Numbered from the stretch's first letter, positions 51,799 through 61,455 are shown. The stretch: 64,000 nucleotides of DNA from Aestuariispira insulae (GCF_003385955.1 NZ_QRDW01000005.1:310001-374000), one strand, 5' to 3'. Notes: generated by a model not told the origin, from the letters alone. Numbers and translations: made by a program.

Positions 51799-52302
51799 TT
51801 ACTCTGGGGACTCCGGAATGGCGACCGGGGCGACCACGATATCCATCTCAGCACCTTCTTCCCGGTCCATAATGCGTACCGTGGCAAACCGGTTGCCCTG
51901 GACATAGGTGATGGAGGTGCGCCGGGAACGCAGGATGGCGGTTTCCTCCCAGCCCATCTTAGGCATTTCAGAGCGCATGAATTCCACGAACTGGACCGAT
52001 TGGTAATCTTCGGAAAAAAGCACCACCTGGCCGTTCCAGTTATTATCCTGGCCTGCAATTACGGTGTCGGACAAAACAACATTCACCCCGTCGGGAATCG
52101 GCAGGCCAGGGATGCGCATCACCGGATCAGGCATCTCACGTACAACTGTTGCCGCCTTGGGGTCGCTGGAAAGAACCTCTCCTGCGCTGGCTACGGGGCC
52201 ACGGTCTTCGGTCGTGCCGGGCACCTGGCATGCAGCTAGCAGTGCGGCAGCTGTGGTTAGGGCAAAAATAGAGCGTAGCGACGGATGGTTGGGACGAAGC
52301 AC
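51799..52302 (-). CDS. Putative lipoprotein of unknown function
   Basis: A 167-residue protein with a signal peptide and lipobox LLAAC at residues 21-25, so acylation and outer-membrane anchoring are likely. The mature part is a small alpha/beta domain: IPGLPIPDGVNVVLSDTVIA, SVQFVEFMRSEMPKMGWEE and VQGNRFATVRIMDREEGAEM. This resembles small lipoproteins of the DUF4810/TolB-neighbour type only loosely, and I do not assign a family. It converges with the EAL gene, 15 bases apart. Confidence 0.72.
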   Translation of the reverse strand: MLRPNHPSLRSIFALTTAAALLAACQVPGTTEDRGPVASAGEVLSSDPKAATVVREMPDPVMRIPGLPIPDGVNVVLSDTVIAGQDNNWNGQVVLFSEDYQSVQFVEFMRSEMPKMGWEETAILRSRRTSITYVQGNRFATVRIMDREEGAEMDIVVAPVAIPESPE

Positions 52303-52387
52303 GTGAAAGGCCCTCTATAAAACACAGAGAATAGTGGACCTTAAAAAAATGCGATTCGGCCTGCCTGTGCAAGCGGAACAGAACAAA

Positions 52388-53041
52388 TCAGGAAGCCGAA
52401 AGTGAGGCCAGGTAATCCACCACTTCGTTGCGGGTATAGCCATCCTTGAAAAAGGCACTATGCTGCAGGGCTTCGGCCAGACGGTTGCGATAGTCGCTGC
52501 GCGGGATCTCGACAGCGCCGAACCGTTCCAGATGCTTGGTGATGAACTGGCTGTCCAATAGATGGTAATTGGCATATTTCAGCCGTGCCACCAGATGGAC
52601 CAGGGCCACCTTGCTAGCGTCGCGTTCCCGGCTGAACATGCTTTCCCCGAAAAAGGCCGCGCCCAGCGAGACGCCATAAAGCCCGCCAACCAATTCATGA
52701 CCCCGCCAAACCTCAATGGAATGGGCATGGCCCATATGATGAAGCGCGGTATAGAGGGTCAGGATCTTGTTATTGATCCATGTCCTGGGGCGCCGGTCGG
52801 TCGATTCCGCGCAGCCATCCATCACTCCTTCGAAATCATGGTTGATGGTGACGGTGAATTTTCCGCTGCGGATGGTTTTCTTCAATCGCCGGGGTACATG
52901 GAATTTATCCAGCGGGATGATCCCGCGCATCCGGGGATCAATCCAGAAAAGGTCCGGGTCGTCGTGATCTTCCGCCATGGGAAAGACGCCGACCGCATAG
53001 GCCTTCAGCAGCATATCAGGTGTCAGATCAAGTGGTTCCAT
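52388..53041 (-). CDS. aat: Leucyl/phenylalanyl-tRNA--protein transferase
   Basis: A 217-residue enzyme of the N-degron pathway that attaches Leu or Phe to proteins with N-terminal Arg or Lys. The sequence has [11 protein letters not shown] (start of the domain), [37 protein letters not shown] and [16 protein letters not shown], all family-specific. The ATG at 53041 is used over the TTG at 53062. A TATACT hexamer just upstream suggests its own promoter, downstream of the terminator at 53100-53129 that ends accC. Confidence 0.95.
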   Translation of the reverse strand: MEPLDLTPDMLLKAYAVGVFPMAEDHDDPDLFWIDPRMRGIIPLDKFHVPRRLKKTIRSGKFTVTINHDFEGVMDGCAESTDRRPRTWINNKILTLYTALHHMGHAHSIEVWRGHELVGGLYGVSLGAAFFGESMFSRERDASKVALVHLVARLKYANYHLLDSQFITKHLERFGAVEIPRSDYRNRLAEALQHSAFFKDGYTRNEVVDYLASLSAS

Positions 53042-53099
53042 GCGTGAAGTATAGAGCCTCAATCGTTGACGATTTCTAAATATTAACTGATTCGCATAA

Positions 53100-53129
53100 A
53101 AAACGCGCCTGAAATATCAGGCGCGTTTT
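53100..53129 (-). terminator. Intrinsic terminator after accC
   Basis: A perfect 13-bp stem (AAAACGCGCCTGA with TCAGGCGCGTTTT) and a 4-base AATA loop. The T-run closes the minus-strand transcript of aroQ-accB-accC 29 bases past the accC stop. Confidence 0.92.
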
Positions 53130-53157
53130 CCAAAATTCAAGGTCGGGGGAACGGGCC

Positions 53158-54498
53158 TTATTTGAGGCCCATCAACTTCTCCAGCCAATGGACGTTATAA
53201 TCGCCCTTGATGAAGTCCGGTTCCTCGATCAGCTTCTGGTGAAGCGGGATGGTGGTCTCGATGCCGCCGATCACATATTCACCCAGGGCCCGGCGCAGAC
53301 GGGCCAGGCATTCCTCACGGCTGACCCCATGCACGATCAGCTTGGAGACCAGGCTGTCATAATAGGGCGGGATCGAATAGCCGGTATAGAGATGAGAATC
53401 GACCCGCACGCCCAGGCCGCCGGGCTGATGATAATCAGAAATCAGTCCCGGAGACGGCATGAAGGTTTCCGGATGCTCGGCGGTGACACGGCATTCGATC
53501 GAATGGCCGTTCAACACGATATCATCCTGGGTCTTGGACAGTTTTTCACCGGCCGCAACACGGATCTGTTCCTGCACCAGGTCGACGCCGCAGATCATTT
53601 CCGAAATCGGATGCTCCACCTGAAGGCGGGTATTCATTTCGATGAAGAAAAACTCGCCATCCTCATAAAGGAATTCGATGGTGCCGGCGGATTTGTAACC
53701 CAGCTTTTTCATCGCATCGGTCACGGTCTTGCCGATCTTGGCGCGGATCTCATCGGAAATCGCAGGAGACGGAGCCTCCTCGATCACCTTCTGATGGCGG
53801 CGCTGTACAGAACAGTCACGCTCGCCCAGATGGATACAGCCACCCTGGCCATCTCCGATCAACTGAACCTCGATATGGCGCGGGTTGCCGAGATAGCGCT
53901 CGATATAGACCGCATCATCACCAAAGGCCGCTTTGGCTTCCGTCCGGCAGATGGAGAGCGCCTCGGGTACCTCCGCCAGGCTGTTGGCCACTTTCATGCC
54001 GCGACCTCCGCCACCGGCAGCTGCCTTGATGATCAGCGGGAAGCCGGTAGCCTTGGCAATTTCCATGGCTTCTTCATCAGTGGTCACCCCACCGTCGGAC
54101 CCAGGCACCACGGGGATGCCTAATTTCTTGGCGGTTTCTTTTGCTTCGATCTTGTCCCCCATGACGCGCATATGATCCGCGCTGGGGCCGATGAAGGTGA
54201 TGCCGTGATCTTCCACCATTTCGGCGAAATCGGCGTTTTCCGATAGGAAACCGACACCCGGATGGATGGCATCGGCGCCCGTGATATTGGCAGCGGTCAG
54301 GATGGCGGCCTTGTTCAGGTAGGAATCCTTCGGGGCCGGCGGGCCGATACAGACCGCCTCATCCGCCAGACGCACATTCATGGCGTCTTCATCCGCCGTG
54401 GAATGGATGGCAACCGTCTGGATGCCCATCTCCTTACAGGCGCGATGGATGCGCAGCGCAACCTCACCCCTGTTTGCGATCAAGACCTTTTTAAACAT
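53158..54498 (-). CDS. accC: Acetyl-CoA carboxylase biotin carboxylase subunit
   Basis: A 446-residue ATP-grasp enzyme that carboxylates biotin on AccB, the first step of fatty acid synthesis. It has the start MFKKVLIANRGEVALRIHRA, the Gly-rich loop KAAAGGGGRGMK, EMNTRLQVEHPISE and the biotin carboxylase C-terminal domain. Length and motifs are standard. The ATG overlaps the accB stop (TAATG), so translation is coupled. Confidence 0.97.
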   Translation of the reverse strand: MFKKVLIANRGEVALRIHRACKEMGIQTVAIHSTADEDAMNVRLADEAVCIGPPAPKDSYLNKAAILTAANITGADAIHPGVGFLSENADFAEMVEDHGITFIGPSADHMRVMGDKIEAKETAKKLGIPVVPGSDGGVTTDEEAMEIAKATGFPLIIKAAAGGGGRGMKVANSLAEVPEALSICRTEAKAAFGDDAVYIERYLGNPRHIEVQLIGDGQGGCIHLGERDCSVQRRHQKVIEEAPSPAISDEIRAKIGKTVTDAMKKLGYKSAGTIEFLYEDGEFFFIEMNTRLQVEHPISEMICGVDLVQEQIRVAAGEKLSKTQDDIVLNGHSIECRVTAEHPETFMPSPGLISDYHQPGGLGVRVDSHLYTGYSIPPYYDSLVSKLIVHGVSREECLARLRRALGEYVIGGIETTIPLHQKLIEEPDFIKGDYNVHWLEKLMGLK

Positions 54499-54968
54499 TA
54501 TTCGACAATCACCAGCGGCTGGCCAAATTCAACCGGCTCGGAATCGGCAACCAGGATGGCCTTGACGGTGCCGGCTTTGGTGGCCGGGATCTGGTTCATG
54601 ACCTTCATCGCCTCGACGATCATCAGGGTCTGGCCTTCGGCCACCTGATCGCCAACACTGACGAAATTCGGTTTGCCCGGCGCGGCGGCCAGATAGGCGG
54701 TGCCGACCATCGGGGACTTCACGGCACCCGGATGGTTTGCGTTGTCAGCGGCGGGCGCTTCTGCGGCCGGTGCCGTCGGTGCGGCAGCCGGGGCTGCTGC
54801 GGCCACTGGGGCGGGGGCTGCGGGAAGGGCTACGGCCTGGGCGACCCCACCACGGCTCAGCCGGATGGAATAATCACCATGTTCAATTTCGACTTCGGTA
54901 AGTCCCTTGTCTTCCATCAGATCGGCAATCTTGCCGACCTGTTCCGCATCAAAGCTGATTTTAGCCAT
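54498..54968 (-). CDS. accB: Acetyl-CoA carboxylase biotin carboxyl carrier protein
   Basis: A 156-residue BCCP. The N-terminal helical domain is followed by an Ala/Pro-rich linker (about residues 45-80). The C-terminal biotinyl domain carries EAMKVMN near residue 120, where most homologues have EAMKMMN; Lys is the biotin site. It forms the carboxylase core with AccC and the AccA/D transferase. It sits between aroQ and accC in the usual alphaproteobacterial order. Confidence 0.96.
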   Translation of the reverse strand: MAKISFDAEQVGKIADLMEDKGLTEVEIEHGDYSIRLSRGGVAQAVALPAAPAPVAAAAPAAAPTAPAAEAPAADNANHPGAVKSPMVGTAYLAAAPGKPNFVSVGDQVAEGQTLMIVEAMKVMNQIPATKAGTVKAILVADSEPVEFGQPLVIVE

Positions 54969-55003
54969 AACTGACCTTTGTTGTGTTCTGACAATCTGTG
55001 TTC

Positions 55004-55444
55004 TTAAGCAACCTGTTTCGCCATCGCTTCCAGCGCCAGATCATACCCTAAGGAACCGAACCCGCAGATCACACCGGCTGCAATGGGCGATATATAGGAA
55101 TGATGGCGGAAACTCTCCCGTCCGAAAATATTGGACAGATGCACCTCAATAACCGGAAGTTCGCTTGCGAGCAAGGCATCATGCAGCGCAACCGAGGTAT
55201 GGGTATAGGCACCGGCGTTTAAAATGATGCCCTTATGGCTGGTCCTGGCCCCTTGGATCCAGGTCACCATTTCACCTTCGATATTGGATTGGCGGCAATC
55301 GGCCTCCAGTCCCAATTTTGCTGCTTTTTCAACGCATTTGGCATTGAGGTCGTCCAATGTCTCACGGCCGTAAATCTCCGGCTCGCGCAGGCCGAGCATA
55401 TTGAGATTGGGGCCATTGAGGACAAGGATTTTGGCTGCGTTCAT
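55004..55444 (-). CDS. aroQ: Type II 3-dehydroquinate dehydratase
   Basis: A 146-residue dodecameric enzyme of the shikimate pathway. [17 protein letters not shown] has the catalytic region, [16 protein letters not shown] the substrate site, and [20 protein letters not shown] the general acid His. The ATG at 55444 fits the family length; the longer frame to 55522 is unlikely. It lies 35 bases upstream of accB on the same strand. Confidence 0.95.
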   Translation of the reverse strand: MNAAKILVLNGPNLNMLGLREPEIYGRETLDDLNAKCVEKAAKLGLEADCRQSNIEGEMVTWIQGARTSHKGIILNAGAYTHTSVALHDALLASELPVIEVHLSNIFGRESFRHHSYISPIAAGVICGFGSLGYDLALEAMAKQVA

Positions 55445-55630
55445 CGGGTCCGGCGTCCCTTCAGGTTCGAGAATGGCTTGCATATAGCACGGGAAATTCA
55501 TGTCGAAAACCGGCGCTTTCAATTTTTCTTGCCCGAATCATCGTCTATAACCATCTCTGAGGCACCCGCATATGACTGGTCATTGACCCGATATGGTGTA
55601 GCGGGGAAGAGGATTGGAACAGGATTAATC

Positions 55631-57544
55631 ATGACAAAAACCGTTGCGCCCTATGGCAGTTGGCCTTCCCAAATCACGACTGATCTGCTGACCAAGGGGG
55701 CGGTGTCGCTCGGTCAGATTGCGGTCGAGGATGGTAAAGCGGTATGGACGGAAATGCGCCCGTCCGAAGCCGGACGCAGTGCCTTGGTGACCGAAGGCGC
55801 GGATGGCGGGTTGAAGGATCTTATTTCCGAGCCGTTCAATGCCCGCAGCTGGGTCCACGAATATGGGGGCGGGGCATTTGCCGTCGGCGGTGATGTTGTC
55901 TGGTTCATCGACCCCAAAGAAAAGGCGTTGATGCGTCTGAAGCCGGGCCAGAGTCCGGAACGGGTCCTGGCAAAAGCGCGCACGGCATTTGCCGATTTTT
56001 TGATTGATGAAAAACGGCAGCGCCTGATTGCGGTCAGCGAGACTCTGAACCCGGATTCTGAGGCCACCAACCAGCTTGTGGCGATCGGCTTTGACGGCAG
56101 CCTGGAGGTTCTTGCCAAGGGGGCCGATTTCTACTGTGCGCCCAAATTGTCGCCGGACGGCGGACGGCTGGCCTGGATCCAGTGGCATCATCCCAACATG
56201 CCTTGGGATGGCACGGAATTGGTGGAAGCCCGCCTGGATGAAGCAGGGCGGATCACGGGGCAACGCATTGTCGCAGGTGGGGCAGAGGAATCTGTTTTCC
56301 AACCGGAATATAACCATGCCGGCCAGTTGCATTACGTCTCTGACCGATCAGGCTTTTGGAATATCTACCGGGATGGCGAGGTGCCGCTTCATTATGCCTT
56401 CGAAGCGGAATTTGGCCTGCCGCACTGGATTTTCGGAATGCGGACCTATGGCTTCCTTGAGGATGATACCATTGTCTGTACCTATTCCGAGAAGGGTGAA
56501 TGGCGGCTGGGACAGTTAGATCCAGCGACCGGCAGCTTAAGCGGAATGGACATCCCCTGGTGCGGTTTTGACAGTTTGGTCTGTGAAGGGCGCAAAGCCT
56601 GGTTTGTGGGCGCGCGGGCGGACCGGCCTGATGAGCTGGTGGAGTTTGATATCGATAGCGGTGCGGGAAGGATCCTGCGCAGTGCGGCCGAATTGGATGT
56701 GCCCGCGGGTGATATTTCCATCGGCCAGGCCGTCGCCTTCCCGACAGATGGCGGCGATAGCGCTTATGCCTATTATTATCCGCCCTCGAACAGTGGTTTT
56801 GAGGGGCCTGCGGAAGAGAAACCTCCGCTCATTGTGCGCAGTCATGGCGGGCCGACCGGCCAGTCCACCCGTGGGCTGTCGTTGAAATATCAATATTGGA
56901 CAAGCCGCGGGTTCGCTGTGTTGGACGTGAATTATTCCGGCAGCACCGGTTATGGCCGGGCCTACCGCGAACGGTTGAATGGCAACTGGGGCGTTGCGGA
57001 TGTCGCCGATTGTGTCAATGGCGCGCGCTATTGTGCGGATAAGGGTTGGGCGGATCCGGACCGCCTGATCATCGCTGGGGGCAGTGCCGGGGGATACACG
57101 ACCCTTTGCGCGCTTACCTTCCAGGATGTATTCAAAGCGGGCTGCAGTTCATATGGGATCGGTGATTTGACAGCGCTTGCCAATGACACCCATAAATTTG
57201 AGAGCCGTTATCTCGATAATTTGATTGGCCGCTGGCCGGATGACGCGAGTATTTACCGGTCTCGATCACCACTCAATGCGACCGAGAAACTCAACTGCCC
57301 CATTCTTTTCCTGCAAGGGGAAGAAGATAAGGTCGTTCCGCCGAATCAGGCCGAAAAGATGGTGAATGCCCTCAAGGATAAAAACCTGCCGGTCGCCTAT
57401 TTGTTGTTTGAGGGCGAGGGGCATGGGTTCCGCAGGGCCGATACCATCCGGCGCGCCCTGGAAGCGGAATTATCCTTTTATGCGCAGATTTTTGACTTTC
57501 AACCGGCTGAAAAGATTGATCGCTTGGACATTGATAATCTTTGA
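55631..57544 (+). CDS. Prolyl oligopeptidase family (S9) serine peptidase
   Basis: A 637-residue protein of the dipeptidyl/acylaminoacyl peptidase clade. The N-terminal half is a WD40-like beta-propeller (for example GRLAWIQWHHPNMPWDGTEL). The C-terminal alpha/beta hydrolase domain has the catalytic triad: Ser485 in GGSAGGYTT, Asp566 in EEDKVVP and His598 in GEGHGFR. It has no signal peptide, so it is cytoplasmic. It cleaves small peptides. The ATG at 55631 has an AGGA site; the frame extends upstream to 55235, opposite aroQ, without need. Confidence 0.93.
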   Translation: MTKTVAPYGSWPSQITTDLLTKGAVSLGQIAVEDGKAVWTEMRPSEAGRSALVTEGADGGLKDLISEPFNARSWVHEYGGGAFAVGGDVVWFIDPKEKALMRLKPGQSPERVLAKARTAFADFLIDEKRQRLIAVSETLNPDSEATNQLVAIGFDGSLEVLAKGADFYCAPKLSPDGGRLAWIQWHHPNMPWDGTELVEARLDEAGRITGQRIVAGGAEESVFQPEYNHAGQLHYVSDRSGFWNIYRDGEVPLHYAFEAEFGLPHWIFGMRTYGFLEDDTIVCTYSEKGEWRLGQLDPATGSLSGMDIPWCGFDSLVCEGRKAWFVGARADRPDELVEFDIDSGAGRILRSAAELDVPAGDISIGQAVAFPTDGGDSAYAYYYPPSNSGFEGPAEEKPPLIVRSHGGPTGQSTRGLSLKYQYWTSRGFAVLDVNYSGSTGYGRAYRERLNGNWGVADVADCVNGARYCADKGWADPDRLIIAGGSAGGYTTLCALTFQDVFKAGCSSYGIGDLTALANDTHKFESRYLDNLIGRWPDDASIYRSRSPLNATEKLNCPILFLQGEEDKVVPPNQAEKMVNALKDKNLPVAYLLFEGEGHGFRRADTIRRALEAELSFYAQIFDFQPAEKIDRLDIDNL

Positions 57545-57611
57545 TCGGATGATGGATAGGGCTTTTTTGAGCCGTCATTCGGGCTTTGCTGGAAAATGTT
57601 CTAAATCAAAT

Positions 57612-57651
57612 TTTAGGGGTGTCTTGAATTTATGCTAGAATTCCCCCTAAA
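57612..57651 (+). promoter_or_regulatory. Inverted repeat around the promoter of the zeta-subunit gene
   Basis: TTTAGGGG (57612-57619) and CCCCTAAA (57644-57651) flank a 24-base stretch containing TTGAAT and TAGAAT, a plausible -35/-10 area. A GGGG follows, so an alternative smaller hairpin with CCCC is also possible. Both are candidates for an operator or an attenuator. Confidence 0.35.
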
Positions 57652-57703
57652 GGGGACTGTATTAAGGTCTCAGTGAAAATATTGCTGTGGTAAGGAGCTA
57701 CGA

Positions 57704-58030
57704 ATGACCCAGTTTGACGATATCGAAAAGGCCCGGGAAGCCAAATTCAGCCATGAACAGGAAGTTGAGTTCAAGGCGATTATGCGGCGCAATAAGCTGA
57801 TCGGTCTTTGGGCTGCTGACGAAATGGGGCTGACCGGTGCGGATGCTGATGCCTACGCAAAGACCATCATCGATATCGATTTCGAAAAAGTCGGCCATGA
57901 AGACGTCGTGCAGAAATTGCTCGCCGACATGCTGGCAAAAGGGGTTGAGACCTCTGATCATATCGTTCGCAAACAGATGGATGATTTGCTGGTTGAGGCA
58001 AAGAAACAGCTGGCCAGTGCGGCAGACTGA
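57704..58030 (+). CDS. DUF1476 protein, zeta subunit (inhibitor) of the alphaproteobacterial F1-ATPase
   Basis: A 108-residue helical protein that matches the DUF1476 family, first defined as the zeta inhibitor of Paracoccus F1-ATPase. The N-terminal region MTQFDDIEKAREAKFSHEQE is the known inhibitory segment type, and the C-terminal four-helix part includes NKLIGLWAADEMGLTG and the stretch ending in KKQLAS. It blocks reverse ATP hydrolysis by the enzyme. The ribosome site TAAGGAGC is strong. The ATP synthase operon is elsewhere, as is usual for this gene. Confidence 0.92.
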   Translation: MTQFDDIEKAREAKFSHEQEVEFKAIMRRNKLIGLWAADEMGLTGADADAYAKTIIDIDFEKVGHEDVVQKLLADMLAKGVETSDHIVRKQMDDLLVEAKKQLASAAD

Positions 58031-58055
58031 CGCTGACAATACAGTCTGATTGACA

Positions 58056-58084
58056 AAAGCCCGCCTCTTGCTGAGGCGGGCTTT
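58056..58084. terminator. Bidirectional terminator after the zeta-subunit gene
   Basis: A perfect 12-bp stem (AAAGCCCGCCTC, 58056-58067, with GAGGCGGGCTTT, 58073-58084), a 5-base loop, and T-run/A-run at the ends. It serves both the zeta gene and the convergent repeat-protein gene. Confidence 0.93.
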
Positions 58085-58109
58085 GTTGTTAAATGTCCGA
58101 ACATCGGCT

Positions 58110-60101
58110 TTATCCGCTGTTGGGCGGAACATCCATCACATCTTCAATCACCCCCTCATCCACGACGATCTCTTCATCTTCCTGAAGGGTGGCGGCGGGT
58201 CTGGAGATGGTCAGGACATTATAGGAATGAACATCGGTCGGACCGATTCCGACAATTTCCCGCAAATCCCGATCCGGAGCCGCGCTGGCAACCGCGACAG
58301 CAGCCAGGGCGGCTGCTTTGGCCGGTGGATGGTCGATCTGCCGGGCAGCCCGCAGGGCCAGATCGGTCTCATCCGTTTTGGCGGCGGCAACAGCGACGCT
58401 GGTCAGGGCGTCGAATTTGGGCGCGCGGAAACTGCCATCGGGCGCACGATCCTCCATGGCCTCTCCCTGCGGATCTGGCAGGCGCGCGGAAGTGTCAAAC
58501 GCGGACAGGATATCGCCGACTGCGATCTGACTTTGGGCGATATTGGCCAAGGCCAGAGGGTAGGCCGGGTTTTTCTTGTTCAGCCAGGCGATGGTCCAGG
58601 CGCTGCTGATGGTGCGGTTGGCATCATCATGCAGCCCGCGGGATGCTTCGGCGGTGGCAAGGTAGGTCAATGCGTTGACCCGTGACAGGTTGTCGGGGAT
58701 TGCCCTGGACAATTCCCGAGCGCGTTGGAAGACGACGGAATCCGATTCTGGTGTGCCAAAGCGCAACTGAATGGAGAGGACGGATTTCAAAGCCTGTGGC
58801 AGCAATTCGGGAACCGGTTCGAAACCTGTGGGTTCCAATGCCTGTAGCAAAAGTTCGCTGGCCTCTACCCGTTTGCCCTTTTCACCGACATGGCGAGCGA
58901 TCTCTGCAAAGATCGGCGCGCGCATGGAAATGAAGGGAATGTAATTCAGCAGCACCTTTGCTTCATCATATTTCTTCTGCCGCATCATGATCAGACCCAT
59001 GCCCATGAGAGCCTTGGCCTGGATACGGCGATCCGTGATCAAACCGGCGGTGTTGAAGGCATCGGCATAGCGACCAATGGCCGTTTCGTCCTTGAGGATC
59101 TGAGCATATACGGGAAAAGCGCGTTCCGGATTGGTTTCCAGCAGCATCTGTTCCTTGGCCAGGATGAAAAGCGAGATACCTGCATCCGGATCCCCGGTTT
59201 CACCGAGGGAGCGGGCCACGGAGCTTAGTGCCAGGGCACGCTCGCTGCCTTCCGGGATGAGGCGCAGCATGGCCATGGCGCGCGCCTGATCGCTGGCAAA
59301 GGTATAGCCGGACGCGATGGAGGCAAAGGACCGGTTCCGGGCGGCGGGCTGCTCAATCTTCTCCGCCTGGGATTTTGCAAATTCCAGCGTGAGGGTGGCA
59401 CCTGCCTTGTCATCTGCGCGGGTCTGGTTGCGGGCAATGCCGACAAAGATCCGGACCAGTCGGAGGCCTCGGCCTTTCAGGTTCTTGGCCTGTTCAAAAG
59501 CCTGGCGCAGAACCCGCGCGGCAACCTCCTTGGTGGCTTTGTCGTCCTCCATCGCGGCGGTCTGGGAGGCGGCGGCCGCATCCTGGAAGGCTTGCAAGCG
59601 GGTAAGCACGCTGGGAATCTTGCGGGTGGTTCTGATGGCCGATTCCAGATCACCATATTCCGCCTGTTTAACGGCGATCAGGCGCAGAAGCTCGCTGGCC
59701 CGTTTCAGACGCCCGGCGACCTCAACCTTTTCTGAAGCTAGTTTGAGATAGTTTTTTGCGCCTTCAATATCCCCCTTGTCGTGGAGGTAAACTGCAATCG
59801 ATCGATAGGCACGGGCAACCCATAGGCTGTCGTCGATCCGACCGGCCTCTTCCAGGGCCTTATCCATTTCGTCCCGGGCCAGCATGGCCCTGACCAGCCC
59901 TTCCAGGGCCTGGCCGACCTCATCATCGGTTTCCAACTGCAGGGCGGCAAAGCGCAATTGCAGCATGGCATCCTGCATCACGCTCTGGGTCAGCGGGTCA
60001 ATCTCCGCATTCTGGGCCAGGGCGGGCGCGCTCAGGGGCGGCAGGGCAAGGGGGGCAATGAAAAGGCAGGCACCCAACAAGGATGCCCGCCCAAATTTCA
60101 A
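58110..60101 (-). CDS. Secreted, helical-repeat (TPR/SEL-like) protein of unknown function
   Basis: A 663-residue protein. With the TTG at 60101 as start it has a good signal peptide (KFGRASLLGACLFIAPLALP, then ALAQ-N). A frame to 60254 would overlap purB and add 51 residues without a secretion signal. The mature part is mostly helix-turn-helix pairs of the TPR/hemolysin-cleaver type: RIDDSLWVARAYRSIAVYLH, RASELLRLIAVKQAEYGDLE, and later RALALSSVARSLGETGDPD. The final 50 residues are acidic (QEDEEIVVDEGVIEDVM). A periplasmic scaffold or cell-envelope role is likely but not shown. It follows purB by 43 bases, which is unusual for a secreted protein. Confidence 0.75.
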   Translation of the reverse strand: MKFGRASLLGACLFIAPLALPPLSAPALAQNAEIDPLTQSVMQDAMLQLRFAALQLETDDEVGQALEGLVRAMLARDEMDKALEEAGRIDDSLWVARAYRSIAVYLHDKGDIEGAKNYLKLASEKVEVAGRLKRASELLRLIAVKQAEYGDLESAIRTTRKIPSVLTRLQAFQDAAAASQTAAMEDDKATKEVAARVLRQAFEQAKNLKGRGLRLVRIFVGIARNQTRADDKAGATLTLEFAKSQAEKIEQPAARNRSFASIASGYTFASDQARAMAMLRLIPEGSERALALSSVARSLGETGDPDAGISLFILAKEQMLLETNPERAFPVYAQILKDETAIGRYADAFNTAGLITDRRIQAKALMGMGLIMMRQKKYDEAKVLLNYIPFISMRAPIFAEIARHVGEKGKRVEASELLLQALEPTGFEPVPELLPQALKSVLSIQLRFGTPESDSVVFQRARELSRAIPDNLSRVNALTYLATAEASRGLHDDANRTISSAWTIAWLNKKNPAYPLALANIAQSQIAVGDILSAFDTSARLPDPQGEAMEDRAPDGSFRAPKFDALTSVAVAAAKTDETDLALRAARQIDHPPAKAAALAAVAVASAAPDRDLREIVGIGPTDVHSYNVLTISRPAATLQEDEEIVVDEGVIEDVMDVPPNSG

Positions 60102-60144
60102 AATCGGTTTACCGGCGGAAAAACCATGTCCCGCCGTTTGAAAA

Positions 60145-61455
60145 TTACTTTTCGAAAACCCGTTTGAAGATCGTATCCACATGCTTAGTGTGGTACTCCA
60201 TATCGAACAGGCTGTCGATTGTCTCGTCGGACAATTTTGCACTAACTTCCTCATCCTGTTTCAGAAGATCCTGGAAGGACTTACCAGTCTGCCAGCTTTC
60301 CATGGCATTTTTCTGAACCAGGCGATAGGCATCTTCACGGCTGACACCATGCTGGGTCAGCTGCAGCAAAACACGCTGGGAATTATGCAGTCCGCCCAAC
60401 TGGTCCAGGTTCTTCTGCATATTCTCCCCATATACTACCAGATTTTCAACCACGCTGGTAAGGCGGGCCAATGCAAAATCCAGGGTCACGGTGGCATCCG
60501 GGCCGATCATGCGCTCGACCGAGGAATGCGAGATATCCCGTTCGTGCCACAGCGCGACATTTTCCATGGCCGGAACCACCGCGGAACGCACAAGGCGAGC
60601 CAATCCGGTCAGGTTCTCGGTCAGCACCGGATTGCGCTTGTGCGGCATGGCGCTGGACCCCTTTTGGCCCTTGGAGAAAAACTCTTCCGCTTCTCGCAAT
60701 TCAGTCCGCTGCAGATGGCGGATTTCAACGGAGAGGTTTTCAATCGAGCTGGCAATTACGCCGAGAACGGCAAAGAACATGGCATGGCGGTCGCGCGGAA
60801 TGACCTGGGTGGAAACTGGCTCAACGGCTAAGCCCAGTTTTTCTGCAACATGGGTCTCCACGCTGGGATCGATATTGGCGAAGGTGCCAACAGCGCCGGA
60901 GATGGCACAGGTTGCGATCTCTGCCCGCGCGGCGGCCAGGCGGTCTCGACCGCGCTTAAATTCGGCAAAATGCTTGGCCAGTTTCAGGCCGAAGGTAACC
61001 GGTTCGGCATGAATGCCGTGGCTGCGGCCGATGGTGACAGTGTATTTATGCTCTTCAGCGCGCTTCTCAAGGGCCGTCAGCAGCTTGTCCATGTCGGACA
61101 GCAACAGGTCCGCCGCCTGGGTTAACTGCACATTAAGGCAGGTATCAAGAACGTCGGAAGAGGTCATACCCTGATGGACGAAGCGGGAATAATCGCCGAT
61201 ATGTTCCGACAGCTCGGTCAGAAAGGCGATCACGTCATGCTTGGTTTCACGTTCAATTTCATCGATGCGGGCGATACGCTCATCCGTGTAGGGCTTGTTA
61301 CCATTGTCCCAGACGGCTTTGGCGGCCTCTTCGGGGATGACGCCCAGCTTGGCTTGCCCATCACAGGCATGGGCTTCGATTTCGTACCAGATTTTGAATT
61401 TGTTGGCGGGCTCCCAGATGGATACCATTTCCGGGCGGCTGTAGCGAGGGATCAT
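60145..61455 (-). CDS. purB: Adenylosuccinate lyase
   Basis: A 436-residue fumarase-superfamily enzyme of purine synthesis. It forms fumarate and AMP from adenylosuccinate, and also cleaves SAICAR. It begins MIPRYSRPEMVSIWEPANKF, has MTSSDVLDTCLNVQL in the second region, TIGRSHGIHAEPVTFG, and the superfamily signature SSAMPHKRNPVLTENLTGL, with the catalytic His in each. Length is typical of the bacterial short form. It is followed by the repeat-protein gene. Confidence 0.97.
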   Translation of the reverse strand: MIPRYSRPEMVSIWEPANKFKIWYEIEAHACDGQAKLGVIPEEAAKAVWDNGNKPYTDERIARIDEIERETKHDVIAFLTELSEHIGDYSRFVHQGMTSSDVLDTCLNVQLTQAADLLLSDMDKLLTALEKRAEEHKYTVTIGRSHGIHAEPVTFGLKLAKHFAEFKRGRDRLAAARAEIATCAISGAVGTFANIDPSVETHVAEKLGLAVEPVSTQVIPRDRHAMFFAVLGVIASSIENLSVEIRHLQRTELREAEEFFSKGQKGSSAMPHKRNPVLTENLTGLARLVRSAVVPAMENVALWHERDISHSSVERMIGPDATVTLDFALARLTSVVENLVVYGENMQKNLDQLGGLHNSQRVLLQLTQHGVSREDAYRLVQKNAMESWQTGKSFQDLLKQDEEVSAKLSDETIDSLFDMEYHTKHVDTIFKRVFEK

